Source: Nemertoderma westbladi
Taxonomy: Eukaryota; Xenacoelomorpha; Nemertodermatida; Nemertodermatidae
NCBI GenBank assembly: GCA_032718475.1
Contig: JAUCBJ010004710.1
Span: forward strand, 20,001 to 78,492
Length of the DNA stretch: 58,492 nucleotides
Direction of reading: 5' to 3'
Position numbers and translations under genes: made by a program. Positions within the stretch are counted from its first letter, which is position 1. The number at the start of each line of letters is the position of its first letter. Below are positions 18,801 to 32,900 of the stretch, one piece after another. The notes under the pieces were generated by a model. That model worked only from the letters and a program-made list of their open reading frames with translations. It had not been told where the DNA came from and ran no database searches.

Positions 18801-21800
18801 ACAAATGATATAACAAATGATACAACAAATGATACAACAAATGTTACATCAAATGATACAACAAATGTTACAACAAATGTTACATCAAATGATACAACAA
18901 ATGAGACAACAAATGATACAACAAATGATATAACAAATGATACAACAAATGTTACAACAAATGAGACAACAAATTATATAACAAATGATACAACAAATGT
19001 TACAACAAATGAGACAACAAATGATATAACAAATGATACAACAAATGATACAGCAAATGATACAACAAATGTTACAACAAATGATACAACAAATGATATA
19101 ACAAATGATACAACAAATTATATAACAAATGATACAACAAATGTTACAACAAATGAGACAACAAATTATATAACAAATGATACAACAAATGATACAACAA
19201 ATGATACAACAAATGATACAACAAATGATACAACAAATGATACAACAAATGATACAGCAAATGATACAACAAATGTTAATACAAATGAGACAACAAATGA
19301 TATAACAAATGATACAACAAATGATACAACAAATTATCCAACAAATGTTCATACAAGTGATACATCAAATGATACAACAAATGATACAACAAATGATATA
19401 ACAAATGATACAACAAATGATCCAACAAATGTTCATACAAGTGATACATCAAATGATACAACAAATGAGACAACAAATGATACAACAAATGATACAACAA
19501 ATGATACAACAAATGATACAACAAATGATACAACAAATGATACAACAAATGATACAACAAATGATACAGCAAATGATACAACAAATGTTAATACAAATGA
19601 GACAACAAATGATATAACAAATGATACAACAAATGATACAACAAATGATCCAACAAATGTTCATACAAGTGATACATCAAATGATACAACAAATGATACA
19701 ACAAATGATATAACAAATGATACAACAAATGATCCAACAAATGTTCATACAAGTGATACATCAAATGATACAACAAATGAGACAACAAATGATACAACAA
19801 ATGATACAACAAATGATACAACAAATGATACAACAAATGATACAACAAATGATACAACAAATGATACAACAAATGATACAACAAATGATACAGCAAATGA
19901 TACAACAAATGTTAATACAAATGAGACAACAAATGATATAACAAATGATACAACAAATGATACAACAAATGATCCAACAAATGTTCATACAAGTGATACA
20001 TCAAATGATACAACAAATGTTACAACAAATGTTACAACAAATGAGACAACAAATGATCCAACAAATGTTCATACAAGTGATACATCAAATGATACAACAA
20101 ATGAGACAACAAATGATACAACAAATGATACAACAAATGATACAACAAATGATACAACAAATGATACAGCAAATGATACAACAAATGTTACAACAAATGA
20201 TACAACAAATGATATAACAAATGATACAACAAATTATATAACAAATGATACAACAAATGTTACAACAAATGAGACAACAAATGATATAACAAATGATACA
20301 ACAAATGATACAACAAATGATTCAACAAATGATACAACAAATGATACAACAAATGATACAACAAATGATACAACAAATGATACAGCAAATGATACAACAA
20401 ATGATACAACAAATGATACAACAAATGATACAGCAAATGATACAACAAATGATACAACAAATGATACAACAAATGATACAACAAATGATACAACAAATGA
20501 TACAGCAAATGATACAACAAATGATACAACAAATGATACAACAAATGATACAACAAATGATACAACAAATGATACAACAAATGATACAACAAATGATACA
20601 ACAAATGATACAACAAATGATACAACAAATGATACAACAAATGATACATCAAATGATAATCAAATGATACAACAAATGATACAACAAATGATACAACAAA
20701 TGATACAACAAATGATACAACAAATGATACAACAAATGATACAACAAATGATACATCAAATGATAATCAAATGATACAACAAATGATACAACAAATGATA
20801 CAACAAATGATACAACAAATGATACAACAAATGATACAACAAATGATACAACAAATGATACAGCAAATGATACAACAAATGATACAACAAATGATACAAC
20901 AAATGATACAACAAATGATACAACAAATGATACAACAAATGATACAACAAATGATACAACAAATGATACAACAAATGATACAACAAATGATACAACAAAT
21001 GATACAACAAATGATACAACAAATGATACAACAAATGATACAACAAATGATACAACAAATGATACAACAAATGATACAACAAATGATACATCAAATGATA
21101 ATCAAATGATACAACAAATGATACAACAAATGATACAACAAATGATACAACAAATGATACAACAAATGATACAGCAAATGATACAACAAATGATACAACA
21201 AATGATACAACAAATGATACAACAAATGATACAACAAATGATACAACAAATGATACAACAAATGATACAACAAATGATACATCAAATGATAATCAAATGA
21301 TACAACAAATGATACAACAAATGATACAACAAATGATACAACAAATGATACAACAAATGATACAGCAAATGATACAACAAATGATACAGCAAATGATACA
21401 ACAAATGTTACAACAAATGATACAACAAATGATATAACAAATGATACAACAAATGATACAACAAATGATACAACAAATGATATAACAAATGATACAACAA
21501 ATGATACAACAAATGATACAACAAATGATACAACAAATGATACAACAAATGATACAACAAATGATACAACAAATGTTTCAACAAATGATATAACAAATGT
21601 TACAACAAATGTTACAACAAATGATACAACAAATGATATAACAAATGATACAACAAATGATACAACAAATGATACAACAAATGATATAACAAATGATACA
21701 ACAAATGATACAACAAATGATACAGCAAATGATACAACAAATGTTACAACAAATGTTACATCAAATGATACAACAAATGAGACAACAAATGATACAACAA

Positions 21801-22723
21801 ATGATATAACAAATGATACAACAAATGTTACAACAAATGAGACAACAAATTATATAACAAATGATACAACAAATGTTACAACAAATGAGACAACAAATGA
21901 TATAACAAATGATACAACAAATGATACAGCAAATGATACAACAAATGATACAACAAATGTTACATCAAATGATAATCAAATGTTACAACAAATGATACAA
22001 CAAATGTTACAACAAATGATACAACAAATGATATAACAAATGATACAACAAATGATACAACAAATGATATAACAAATGATACATCAAATGTTACAACAAA
22101 TGATACAACAAATGATACAACAAATGATACAACAAATGATACAACAAATGATACAACAAATGATACAGCAAATGATACAACAAATGATACAACAAATGAT
22201 ACAACAAATGATATAACAAATGAGACAACAAATGATATAACAAATGATACAACAAATGATACAGCAAATGATACAACAAATGTTTCAACAAATGATATAA
22301 CAAATATTACAACAAATGTTACAACAAATGAGACAACAAATGATATAACAAATGATACAACAAATGATACAGCAAATGATTCAACAAATGATACAACAAA
22401 TGATATAACAAATGATACAACAAATGTTACAACAAATGAGACAACAAATGATATAACAAATGATACAACAAATGATACAACAAATGTTACAACAAATGAG
22501 ACAACAAATGATATAACAAATGATACAACAAATGATACAGCAAATGATACAACAAATGTTACAACAAATGATACAACAAATGATACATCAAATGATAATC
22601 AAATGATACAACAAATGATTCAACAAATGATACAACAAATGATACAACAAATGTTACAACAAATGATTCAACAAATGATATAACAAATGATACAACAAAT
22701 GTTACAACAAATGATTCAACAAA
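15875..22723. repeat. Higher-order duplication, right copy
   Basis: This is the second copy of the roughly 7-kb block at 3300-10375 and keeps the same order of variant units. It lacks about 260 bp relative to the left copy near 21.3 kb, because one of the blocks ending in ATGATAATCAA is missing. The copies diverge after about 22723. Confidence 0.8.
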
Positions 22724-23532
22724 TGATATAACAAATGATACAACAAATGTTACAACAAATGAGACAACAAATGATATAACAAATGATACAACAAATGATA
22801 CAGCAAATGATACAACAAATGTTACAACAAATGATACAACAAATGATACATCAAATGATAATCAAATGATACAACAAATGATACAACAAATGATACAACA
22901 AATGATACAGCAAATGATACAACAAATGTTACAACAAATGATACAACAAATGATACATCAAATGATAATCAAATGATACAACAAATGATTCAACAAATGA
23001 TACAACAAATGATATAACAAATGATACAACAAATGTTACAACAAATGAGACAACAAATGATATAACAAATGATACAACAAATGATACAGCAAATGATACA
23101 ACAAATGTTACAACAAATGATACAACAAATGATACATCAAATGATAATCAAATGATACAACAAATGATTCAACAAATGATACAACAAATGATACAACAAA
23201 TGTTACAACAAATGATACATCAAATGATAATCAAATGATACAACAAATGATTCAACAAATGATACAACAAATGATACAACAAATGTTACAACAAATGATT
23301 CAACAAATGATATAACAAATGATACAACAAATGATACATCAAATGATAATCAAATGTTACAAGAAATGATTCAACAAATGATATAACAAATGTAACAACA
23401 AATGATACAACAAATGATACAACAAATGTTACAACAAATGATACAACAAATGTTACATCAAATGATACAACAAATGATTCAACAAATGATACAACAAATG
23501 ATACAACAAATGTTACAACAAATGATTCAACA

Positions 23533-23771
23533 TGAAATGAAAATCAACTTGTGGCCCAAACTACAGTTGATTTCATTGGTTTTATTTTATTTGATGTACA
23601 TATACATATCGGCCTACCAGTACGGTTGTTTAATATTACTTTTTGGATTTTAATAAAATATTACTTAAGATTACTATGATGATATTACTTAAATACTACT
23701 TAAGTCTTATTAATTTTTTTAATGATAATGGCATTGTTTGAAATGTTTAGTCGCATAAGTGCCAACAGCAG
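23533..23771 (-). terminator. Tetraspanin 3' UTR and candidate poly(A) signal
   Basis: This AT-rich unique sequence lies between the tetraspanin stop codon (23774-23772, minus strand) and the 12-bp satellite. On the minus strand, overlapping AATAAA hexamers lie at about 23592-23581, roughly 185 bp after the stop. That is a plausible poly(A) signal just before the satellite. It is inferred from position and motif only. Confidence 0.45.
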
Positions 23772-23909
23772 TTAGTGACGTTTCATTGCTTGAACATCTA
23801 AGAGGGCGAGCAGTATACCAATGCAATGAATGAAGGCTCCAGTGATTGCCAAGCCACCAAGGCTGTGCAGGTTATCCTTTACAAACGTTTCCATTTCCTT
23901 TTCACACCC
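23772..23909 (-). CDS. Tetraspanin exon 5 (GC motif, TM4, C terminus)
   Basis: The acceptor TTCATTTTAAG is weak but in phase. It encodes 45 residues and a TAA: GCEKEMETFVKDNLHSLGG, a hydrophobic TM4 (LAITGAFIHCIGILLALL), and a short tail DVQAMKRH. The GC supplies the last conserved large-loop cysteine. Exon 5 is 2.4 kb from exon 4 because nested retroelements occupy the intron. Confidence 0.88.
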   Translation of the reverse strand, partial: GCEKEMETFVKDNLHSLGGLAITGAFIHCIGILLALLDVQAMKRH

Positions 23910-26900
23910 CTTAAAATGAACATATTGATCGCAAGTTATTCTAGCAGAGGTCAGGTACGCCTACATTTATGGAGCATAATAAGCTAATTGTATAACAAAG
24001 TACCCATACTGCCAATAATTTTATGTTAGGCCTACAATAGTACATTTTCAATAACTTTTCAAATTGTAGATATAGATGATAATTTTTGTAGTTAAAACTC
24101 TAAAAGGCTTATAAACGCCATCTCCTAATTAATTGATAAAATAAAGAATAAATAATTAATTGTCGCTGGCATTGGATTGTTATATTGGGACACAGAAGCC
24201 CAGGTACTCTCACCAGATGGTGAAACTGAGTTCTCAATCAGTCTCTCAATCCTGGCTGGCATACTGCAAGGTGACACATTATTGGTGCCATTATTATTAT
24301 ATTAATAATATTTTACTGTATATTGGGTTTTGCATTGAGGATGGCTGCAAAGGGAGAAGATCTGGTATTCACACTACAATAACGCAGAATTAGTAGATAT
24401 CCAGCAACTACAGTCACAGACACAGACTTTGCGGATGACATTGCCCTGCTTTTTAATAAGCTTTAGATGCACTACTAGGACTAGGATCGGCATGCTGCAT
24501 TGCAGCTGCATTTTTAAGAATGCTGTGTCGGCTTATCGACAAAATTGCACCGCCACAACTCCCTATCACCCATGACATTTGCTAGATCATCCGCATCTTC
24601 AAGGCCAGTGTCCTTTAAGATGCGTCTCAAGAAAGTCATGGGCTGTCCACCATGCTTATTCACTCCATGAGGCTGAGTACAAGGCAAAGTACAAGATTAT
24701 GCACTGGCTGGTCCTCACGGCGAAAGCAATGTCCTACAAAGCGGAGGCGATTTTGTTCTAGTGTCAAGCTTGGGGGAACCAATGAGACACCTCCAATGTT
24801 ATATAGTGTCTGGTTGGAAATGTGTGCATTGTACTTGACACAATGAACCCGGCGTAGCATTCTTGTGAATGTGCCATCCAGAGATTTGGTGTCCTCAGCA
24901 GTTAGAGCCCAGCATGGACTTCCATAGAGGAGTACTGGAACTACTGCTGCTCTAAATAATCGGACCTTAAGTGTCCGATTAATTCTCGGTGACTTCCAAA
25001 TCCTGGAAAGCCTATTCACGGCTACCCATGCCTTTACCTTTCGTATTCGAAGGTCCTCACCTGACTTCCGGATCCATGATCCCAGGTAATAGAAGTCATC
25101 CACATGCTCAAGCATTCCATCTTTTGAGCTTATGCTCATCCGATCAGAGACTTGCTGAGGACTTTCAAAATAAACAGTCAAAATTTTGGTCTTTCTGGAG
25201 TTAATAAAAAGACCAGCTCTAGAAGCAGCATGTTCTAATGAGCTGAGGAGCCGTTGGGCTCCCTCTAGTGATTCTGAGAGTACTCCTAAGTCATCAGCAA
25301 AGTCAAGATCAGTTAGGTACTTGGCAGGATTTCCTCGACTTCTGGAGCCAGTAGGTGGAGTTATCATCACCCCATCATCATTATGATGATCTAAGGACAT
25401 GCGTAGAACATAGTCAACCACAATTATGAACAAAATTTAGATGCACAGCTTCTACTGAATAAAGTGGTGACGGCTGCTAAGGAGGTTGGATTGCAAATAT
25501 ATTCTACCAAGACCGAGTTAGGAATGCAAAAGCATGGGTAGCGTAGCTCTATCAAAAATGGATACCATCTGGAAATCAGATATCTTATCTCCTATCACCT
25601 GAAGACCAAGTTCACTCATGCTGATACTGAACACTGACGAAATCACTTGAACACCGAATTGATGGTTGCTACAAAAGACTACTAAGGGCAGCCCTAAACA
25701 TCAGCTGGAGACAACACATGACAAACGCTGAGCACTATGGTACTACCACGTGTATCAACCACCCTCCATGAACTTAAGATTCTGAACTAAATTAAATTAA
25801 CTGAATTGAACTGAATTAAGATTCAATGGGCACTGCTGAAGAAGTGAAGACGAGGTCATACCAGATCTACTTCTCTGGCAACCAACTCATGGAAAGCGTA
25901 GTCGTGGACGACCGGCCATATCATATATAGATCAACTTGAAAGGGATACTGAACTTGGGAGAAACGAAATTGCGACAACTATCGAGAATTGGAAGCCTGG
26001 AAGGATCTAATTTATGCGGTCAGAGCTTACTCGACCTAGTAGTGGTTAAAGATATATCTCATGTGTGGGAACAGGATGATGAGTGATGAAATGAAAACCA
26101 CGGCCTACCTTGGGACATGCACCGGAATTACTCAGCAATCTCAGTGGGGTAGCAGGAAAAGGGAAAGTAGGAAGGGGAAACAATAATATTTAATGTTAAA
26201 TTGTTCACTTTTAATGTTAAAACTAACTGGATATAGGAAAATAAAGAAGACATGTGAGAAAATAAAGCAAAATATAAAATTAATAAGAACATAATAGTTT
26301 AATGTTTAACTCTATTCCGGGTACATACCCTTGGATATGCTTCTTCCTCAGATATAACATGGCCAACTTGCTGGCAGACAGTCCGTAGCTGAGTCATACA
26401 GCAGGAGAGAGGAATGCTTCCATCATTGTTAGAATCGTATTTCCAGTACAGAGGCCCTCTCCCTTCCCCTACGTTCGCTTGATATATTTCTAGACCACAG
26501 CAATCAAACTGCATGTAAAAATAGGTGTGAAAAGTGAAATTCTCATACCGGTACTCTATAAAATACATTTGATTGAAGAGCAACAATTTATGGTTTATGA
26601 TAAGGCCAGTCCTAAATTAAACTAATATTTTTATTTTTTATAAATTTTAAAAATAAAAAGGAATTTATTTAAGATATCATTATTGGTGTGAACATTATAT
26701 AAACATTTTATTGAATCCGAATAGCAAATAAGTTTCCATTTCGGGACTTTAAAGACTTTCACTACATTCGGTTTTGTGTTTTCCTTGACGACTACCTTCC
26801 TCCCTCCCTACACCCTGTATATGTATTTATTATTAAAACTGATACTGGAAATCTAATTATTAATTTTTAATCTTGTAATGCATTTGCTAACCTCCATTTG

Positions 26901-29900
26901 CAGTTTGTCAATGGCATTTGATATTTCTGTTTGACCGAATAGCCAATACTTGGGAAACTGATCTATAAAGCTTTGTTTTATAGACTCCTCTGTGTCACTG
27001 ACCTTCACGATACAAGCAACTCCAGTAGAGAAGGTCACTATGGTCACCACTATAAACAGTGCGGCGTACTAAATTATAATTGGAGTTGATTAATAACAAG
27101 AAGGTTGGCTTTATGGTCCTTTATTTATATAGAGATAGTAGTGGTATTGATATTCTGGCACTGTGTGTGTATCTGTGCATACTGTGGGTCTCACAATATT
27201 TTGTTCTGCACAGAGGCTCCAAAACATGTAAGTTTACATACCCACTACACCACTACACCACTGCACCACTGCACCACTACACCACTACACCACTACACCA
27301 CTGCACCACTACACCACTACACCACTACACCACTACACCACTACACCACTACACCACTACACCACTACCCACTACACCACTACACCACTACACCACTGCA
27401 CCACTACACCACTACCCACTACCCACTACCCACTACCCACTACCCACTACCCACTACACCACTACACCACTACACCACTACACCACTACACCACTGCACC
27501 ACTACACCACTACCCACTACCCACTACCCACTACCCACTACCCACTACCCACTACACCACTACACCACTACACCACTACACCACTACACCACTACACCAC
27601 TACACCACTACACCACTACCCACTACCCACTACCCACTACCCACTACCCACTACACCACTACACCACTACACCACTACACCACTACACCACTGCACCACT
27701 ACACCACTACCCACTACCCACTACCCACTACACCACTACCCACTACCCACTACCCACTACACCACTACACCACTACACCACTACACCACTACACCACTAC
27801 ACCACTACACCACTACACCACTACCCACTACACCACTACCCACTACCCACTACACCACTACACCACTACACCACTACCCACTACACCACTACACCACTAC
27901 ACCACTACACCACTACACCACTACACCACTGCACCACTACACCACTACCCACTACCCACTACCCACTACCCACTACCCACTACCCACTACACCACTACAC
28001 CACTACACCACTACACCACTACACCACTACCCACTACCCACTACCCACTACCCACTACCCACTACACCACTACACCACTACACCACTACACCACTGCACC
28101 ACTACACCACTACCCACTACCCACTACCCACTACCCACTACCCACTACCCACTACACCACTACACCACTACACCACTACACCACTACACCACTACACCAC
28201 TACACCACTACACCACTACACCACTACACCACTACCCACTACCCACTACACCACTACCCACTACCCACTACACCACTACACCACTACCCACTACACCATT
28301 ACACCACTACACCACTACACCACTGCACCACTACACCACTACCCACTACCCACTACCCACTACCCACTACACCACTACACCACTACACCACTACACCACT
28401 GCACCACTACACCACTACCCACTACCCACTACCCACTACCCACTACCCACTACCCACTACACCACTACACCACTACACCACTACACCACTACACCACTAC
28501 ACCACTACACCACTACACCACTACCCACTACACCACTACACCACTACACCACTACACCACTACACCACTACACCACTACACCACTACACCACTACACCAC
28601 TACACCACTACACCACTACACCACTACACCACTACCCACTACCCACTACACCACTACCCACTACCCACTACACCACTACACCACTACACCACTACACCAC
28701 TACACCACTACACCACTACACCACTACACCACTACACCACTACACCACTACCCACTACCCACTACACCACTACCCACTACCCACTACACCACTACACCAC
28801 TACACCACTACACCACTACACCACTACACCACTACACCACTACACCACTACACCACTACACCACTACACCACTACCCACTACCCACTACACCACTACCCA
28901 CTACCCACTACCCACTACCCACTACACCACTACACCACTACACCACTACACCACTACACCACTACACCACTACACCACTACACCACTACCCACTACACCA
29001 CTACACCACTACACCACTACACCACTACACCACTACACCACTACACCACTACACCACTACACCACTACACCACTACACCACTACACCACTACCCACTACC
29101 CACTACACCACTACCCACTACCCACTACACCACTACACCACTACACCACTACACCACTACACCACTACACCACTACACCACTACACCACTACACTACTAC
29201 CCACTACCCACTACACCACTACACCACTACACCACTACACCACTACACCACTACACCACTACACCACTACACCACTACACCACTACACCACTACCCACTA
29301 CCCACTACACCACTACCCACTACCCACTACAACACTACACCACTACACCACTACCCACTACACCACTACACCACTACACCACTACCCACTACCCACTACA
29401 CCACTACCCACTACCCACTACACCACTACACCACTACACCACTACCCACTACACCACTACACCACTACACCACTACACCACTACACCACTACACCACTAC
29501 ACCACTACACCACTACACCACTACACCACTACACCACTACACCACCGCACTGGTAAGGTTTTTTGAACCTGTAAGTAGCTTCCTAATAAATTAATAGTAT
29601 CAACTACATAGAATTCCGTATTAATATGTATCGTATATTATACTTACGGCTTCAACCATCTCCCGTTTTCGGTACCACGGTATATACTTACAGCTTCAAC
29701 CATCTCCCGTTTTCGGTACCACGGTATATACTTACAGCTTCAACCATCTCCCGTTTTCGGTACCACGGTATCTACTTACAGCTTCAACCATCTCCCGTTT
29801 TCGGTACCACGGTATATACTTACAGCTTCAACCATCTCCCGTTTTCGGTACCACAGTATATACTTACGGCTTCAACCATCTCCCGTTTTCGGTACCACGG

Positions 29901-32900
29901 TATATACTTACAGCTTCAACCATCTCCCGTTTTCGGTACCACGGTATATACTTACAGCTTCAACCATCTCCCGTTTTCGGTACCACGGTATCTACTTACA
30001 GCTCCAACCATCTCCCGTTTTCGGTACCACGGTATCTACTTACGGCTTCAACCATCTCCCGTTTTCGGTACCACGGTATATACTTACAGCTTCAACCATC
30101 TCCCGTTTTCGGTACCACGGTATATTATACTTACGGCTTCAACCATCTCCCGTTTTCGGTACCACGGTATATACTTACAGCTTCAACCATCTCCCGTTTT
30201 CGGTACCACGGTATATACTTACAGCTTCAACCATCTCCCGTTTTCGGTACCACGGTATATTATACTTACGGCTTCAACCATCTCCCGTTTTCGGTACCAC
30301 GGTATATACTTACAGCTTCAACCATCTCCCGTTTTCGGTACCACGGTATATACTTACAGCTTCAACCATCTCCCGTTTTCGGTACCACGGTATATTATAC
30401 TTACGGCTTCAACCATCTCCCGTTTTCGGTACCACGGTATATACTTACAGCTTCAACCATCTCCCGTTTTCGGTACCACGGTATATACTTACGGCTTCAA
30501 CCATCTCCCGTTTTCGGTACCACGGTATCTACTTACAGCTTCAACCATCTCCCGTTTTCGGTACCACGGTATCTACTTACGGCTTCAACCATCTCCCGTT
30601 TTCGGTACCACGGTATATACTTACAGCTTCAACCATCTCCCGTTTTCGGTACCACGGTATATACTTACGGCTTCAACCATCTCCCGTTTTCGGTACCACG
30701 GTATCTACTTACAGCTTCAACCATCTCCCGTTTTCGGTACCACGGTATATACTTACAGCTTCAACCATCTCCCGTTTTCGGTACCACGGTATCTACTTAC
30801 AGCTTCAACCATCTCCCGTTTTCGGTACCACGGTATATACTTACAGCTTCAACCATCTCCCGTTTTCGGTACCACGGTATATACTTACAGCTTCAACCAT
30901 CTCCCGTTTTCGGTACCACGGTATATACTTACAGCTTCAACCATCTCCCGTTTTCGGTACCACGGTATATACTTACAGCTTCAACCATCTCCAGTTTTCG
31001 GTACCACGGTATCTACTTACGGCTTCAACCATCTCCCGTTTTCGGTACCACGGTATCTACTTACAGCTTCAACCATCTCCCGTTTTCGGTACCACGGTAT
31101 CTACTTACAGCTTCAACCATCTCCCGTTTTCGGTACCACGGTATATACTTACGGCTTCAACCATCTCCCGTTTTCGGTACCACGGTATATACTTACAGCT
31201 TCAACCATCTCCCGTTTTCGGTACCACGGTATATACTTACAGCTTCAACCATCTCCCGTTTTCGGTACCACGGTATATACTTACGGCTTCAACCATCTCC
31301 CGTTTTCGGTACCACGGTATATACTTACAGCTTCAACCATCTCCCGTTTTCGGTACCACGGTATATACTTACAGCTTCAACCATCTCCCGTTTTCGGTAC
31401 CACGGTATATACTTACGGCTTCAACCATCTCCCGTTTTCGGTACCACGGTATATACTTACAGCTTCAACCATCTCCCGTTTTCGGTACCACGGTATATAC
31501 TTACAGCTTCAACCATCTCCCGTTTTCGGTACCACGGTATATACTTACAGCTTCAACCATCTCCCGTTTTCGGTACCACGGTATATACTTACAGCTTCAA
31601 CCATCTCCCGTTTTCGGTACCACGGTATATACTTACAGCTTCAACCATCTCCCGTTTTCGGTACCACGGTATATACTTACAGCTTCAACCATCTCCCGTT
31701 TTCGGTACCACGGTATATACTTACAGCTTCAACCATCTCCCGTTTTCGGTACCACGGTATATACTTACAGCTTCAACCATCTCCCGTTTTCGGTACCACG
31801 GTATATACTTACAGCTTCAACCATCTCCCGTTTTCGGTACCACGGTATATACTTACAGCTTCAACCATCTCCCGTTTTCGGTACCACGGTATATACTTAC
31901 AGCTTCAACCATCTCCCGTTTTCGGTACCACGGTATATACTTACAGCTTCAACCATCTCCCGTTTTCGGTACCACGGTATATACTTACAGCTTCAACCAT
32001 CTCCCGTTTTCGGTACCACGGTATATACTTACAGCTTCAACCATCTCCCGTTTTCGGTACCACGGTATATACTTACAGCTTCAACCATCTCCCGTTTTCG
32101 GTACCACGGTATATACTTACAGCTTCAACCATCTCCCGTTTTCGGTACCACGGTATATACTTACAGCTTCAACCATCTCCCGTTTTCGGTACCACGGTAT
32201 ATACTTACAGCTTCAACCATCTCCCGTTTTCGGTACCACGGTATATACTTACAGCTTCAACCATCTCCCGTTTTCGGTACCACGGTATATACTTACAGCT
32301 TCAACCATCTCCCGTTTTCGGTACCACGGTATATACTTACAGCTTCAACCATCTCCCGTTTTCGGTACCACGGTATATACTTACAGCTTCAACCATCTCC
32401 CGTTTTCGGTACCACGGTATATACTTACAGCTTCAACCATCTCCCGTTTTCGGTACCACGGTATATACTTACAGCTTCAACCATCTCCCGTTTTCGGTAC
32501 CACGGTATATACTTACAGCTTCAACCATCTCCCGTTTTCGGTACCACGGTATATACTTACAGCTTCAACCATCTCCCGTTTTCGGTACCACGGTATATAC
32601 TTACAGCTTCAACCATCTCCCGTTTTCGGTACCACGGTATATACTTACAGCTTCAACCATCTCCCGTTTTCGGTACCACGGTATATACTTACAGCTTCAA
32701 CCATCTCCCGTTTTCGGTACCACGGTATATACTTACAGCTTCAACCATCTCCCGTTTTCGGTACCACGGTATATACTTACAGCTTCAACCATCTCCCGTT
32801 TTCGGTACCACGGTATATACTTACAGCTTCAACCATCTCCCGTTTTCGGTACCACGGTATATACTTACAGCTTCAACCATCTCCCGTTTTCGGTACCACG

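Larger units (their letters stand above)
1..23532. repeat. 12-bp satellite, about 1,960 units, higher-order structure
   Basis: This is a continuous array of a 12-bp unit, ATGATACAACAA, and close variants (ATGTTACAACAA, ATGATTCAACAA, ATGATACAGCAA, ATGAGACAACAA, ATGTTTCAACAA, ATGATATAACAA). It starts at or before the left edge and ends abruptly near 23532. The period is a multiple of three, so long Met-Ile-Gln-Gln type reading frames appear on the plus strand and Tyr-His-Leu-Leu or Cys-Ile-Ile-Cys type frames on the minus strand. TAA-bearing variants break them, and an 11-bp unit (ATGATAATCAA) shifts the frame. I read the array as non-coding. The 11-bp unit nearly always follows an ...ACATCAA unit (for example near 355, 2805, 4446, 5456, 8010, 17095, 18100 and 22590), which marks higher-order boundaries. 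Confidence 0.97.

Noticed and set aside
1122-23653. Many Met-Ile-Gln-Gln and Cys-Ile-Ile-Cys frames
   Set aside because: They are a by-product of a 12-bp period. Frames are open on both strands and broken at random by TAA variants and 11-bp units.
29551-29582. A 32-nt microexon for the tetraspanin between the two intron 2 arrays
   Set aside because: It has AG and GT borders and would fit a phase-1 donor at 33079 (GGGTGCGT), but that donor is weak. The GCC|GTAAGT donor joins exon 3 directly in phase 0 with a charged loop typical of the family. RNA data could overturn this.
27080-29594. Two overlapping 830-residue Thr/Pro/His/Tyr-rich open frames
   Set aside because: The G-free plus strand of the 8/7-bp array lacks stops in several frames at once. 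That is repeat composition, not coding.
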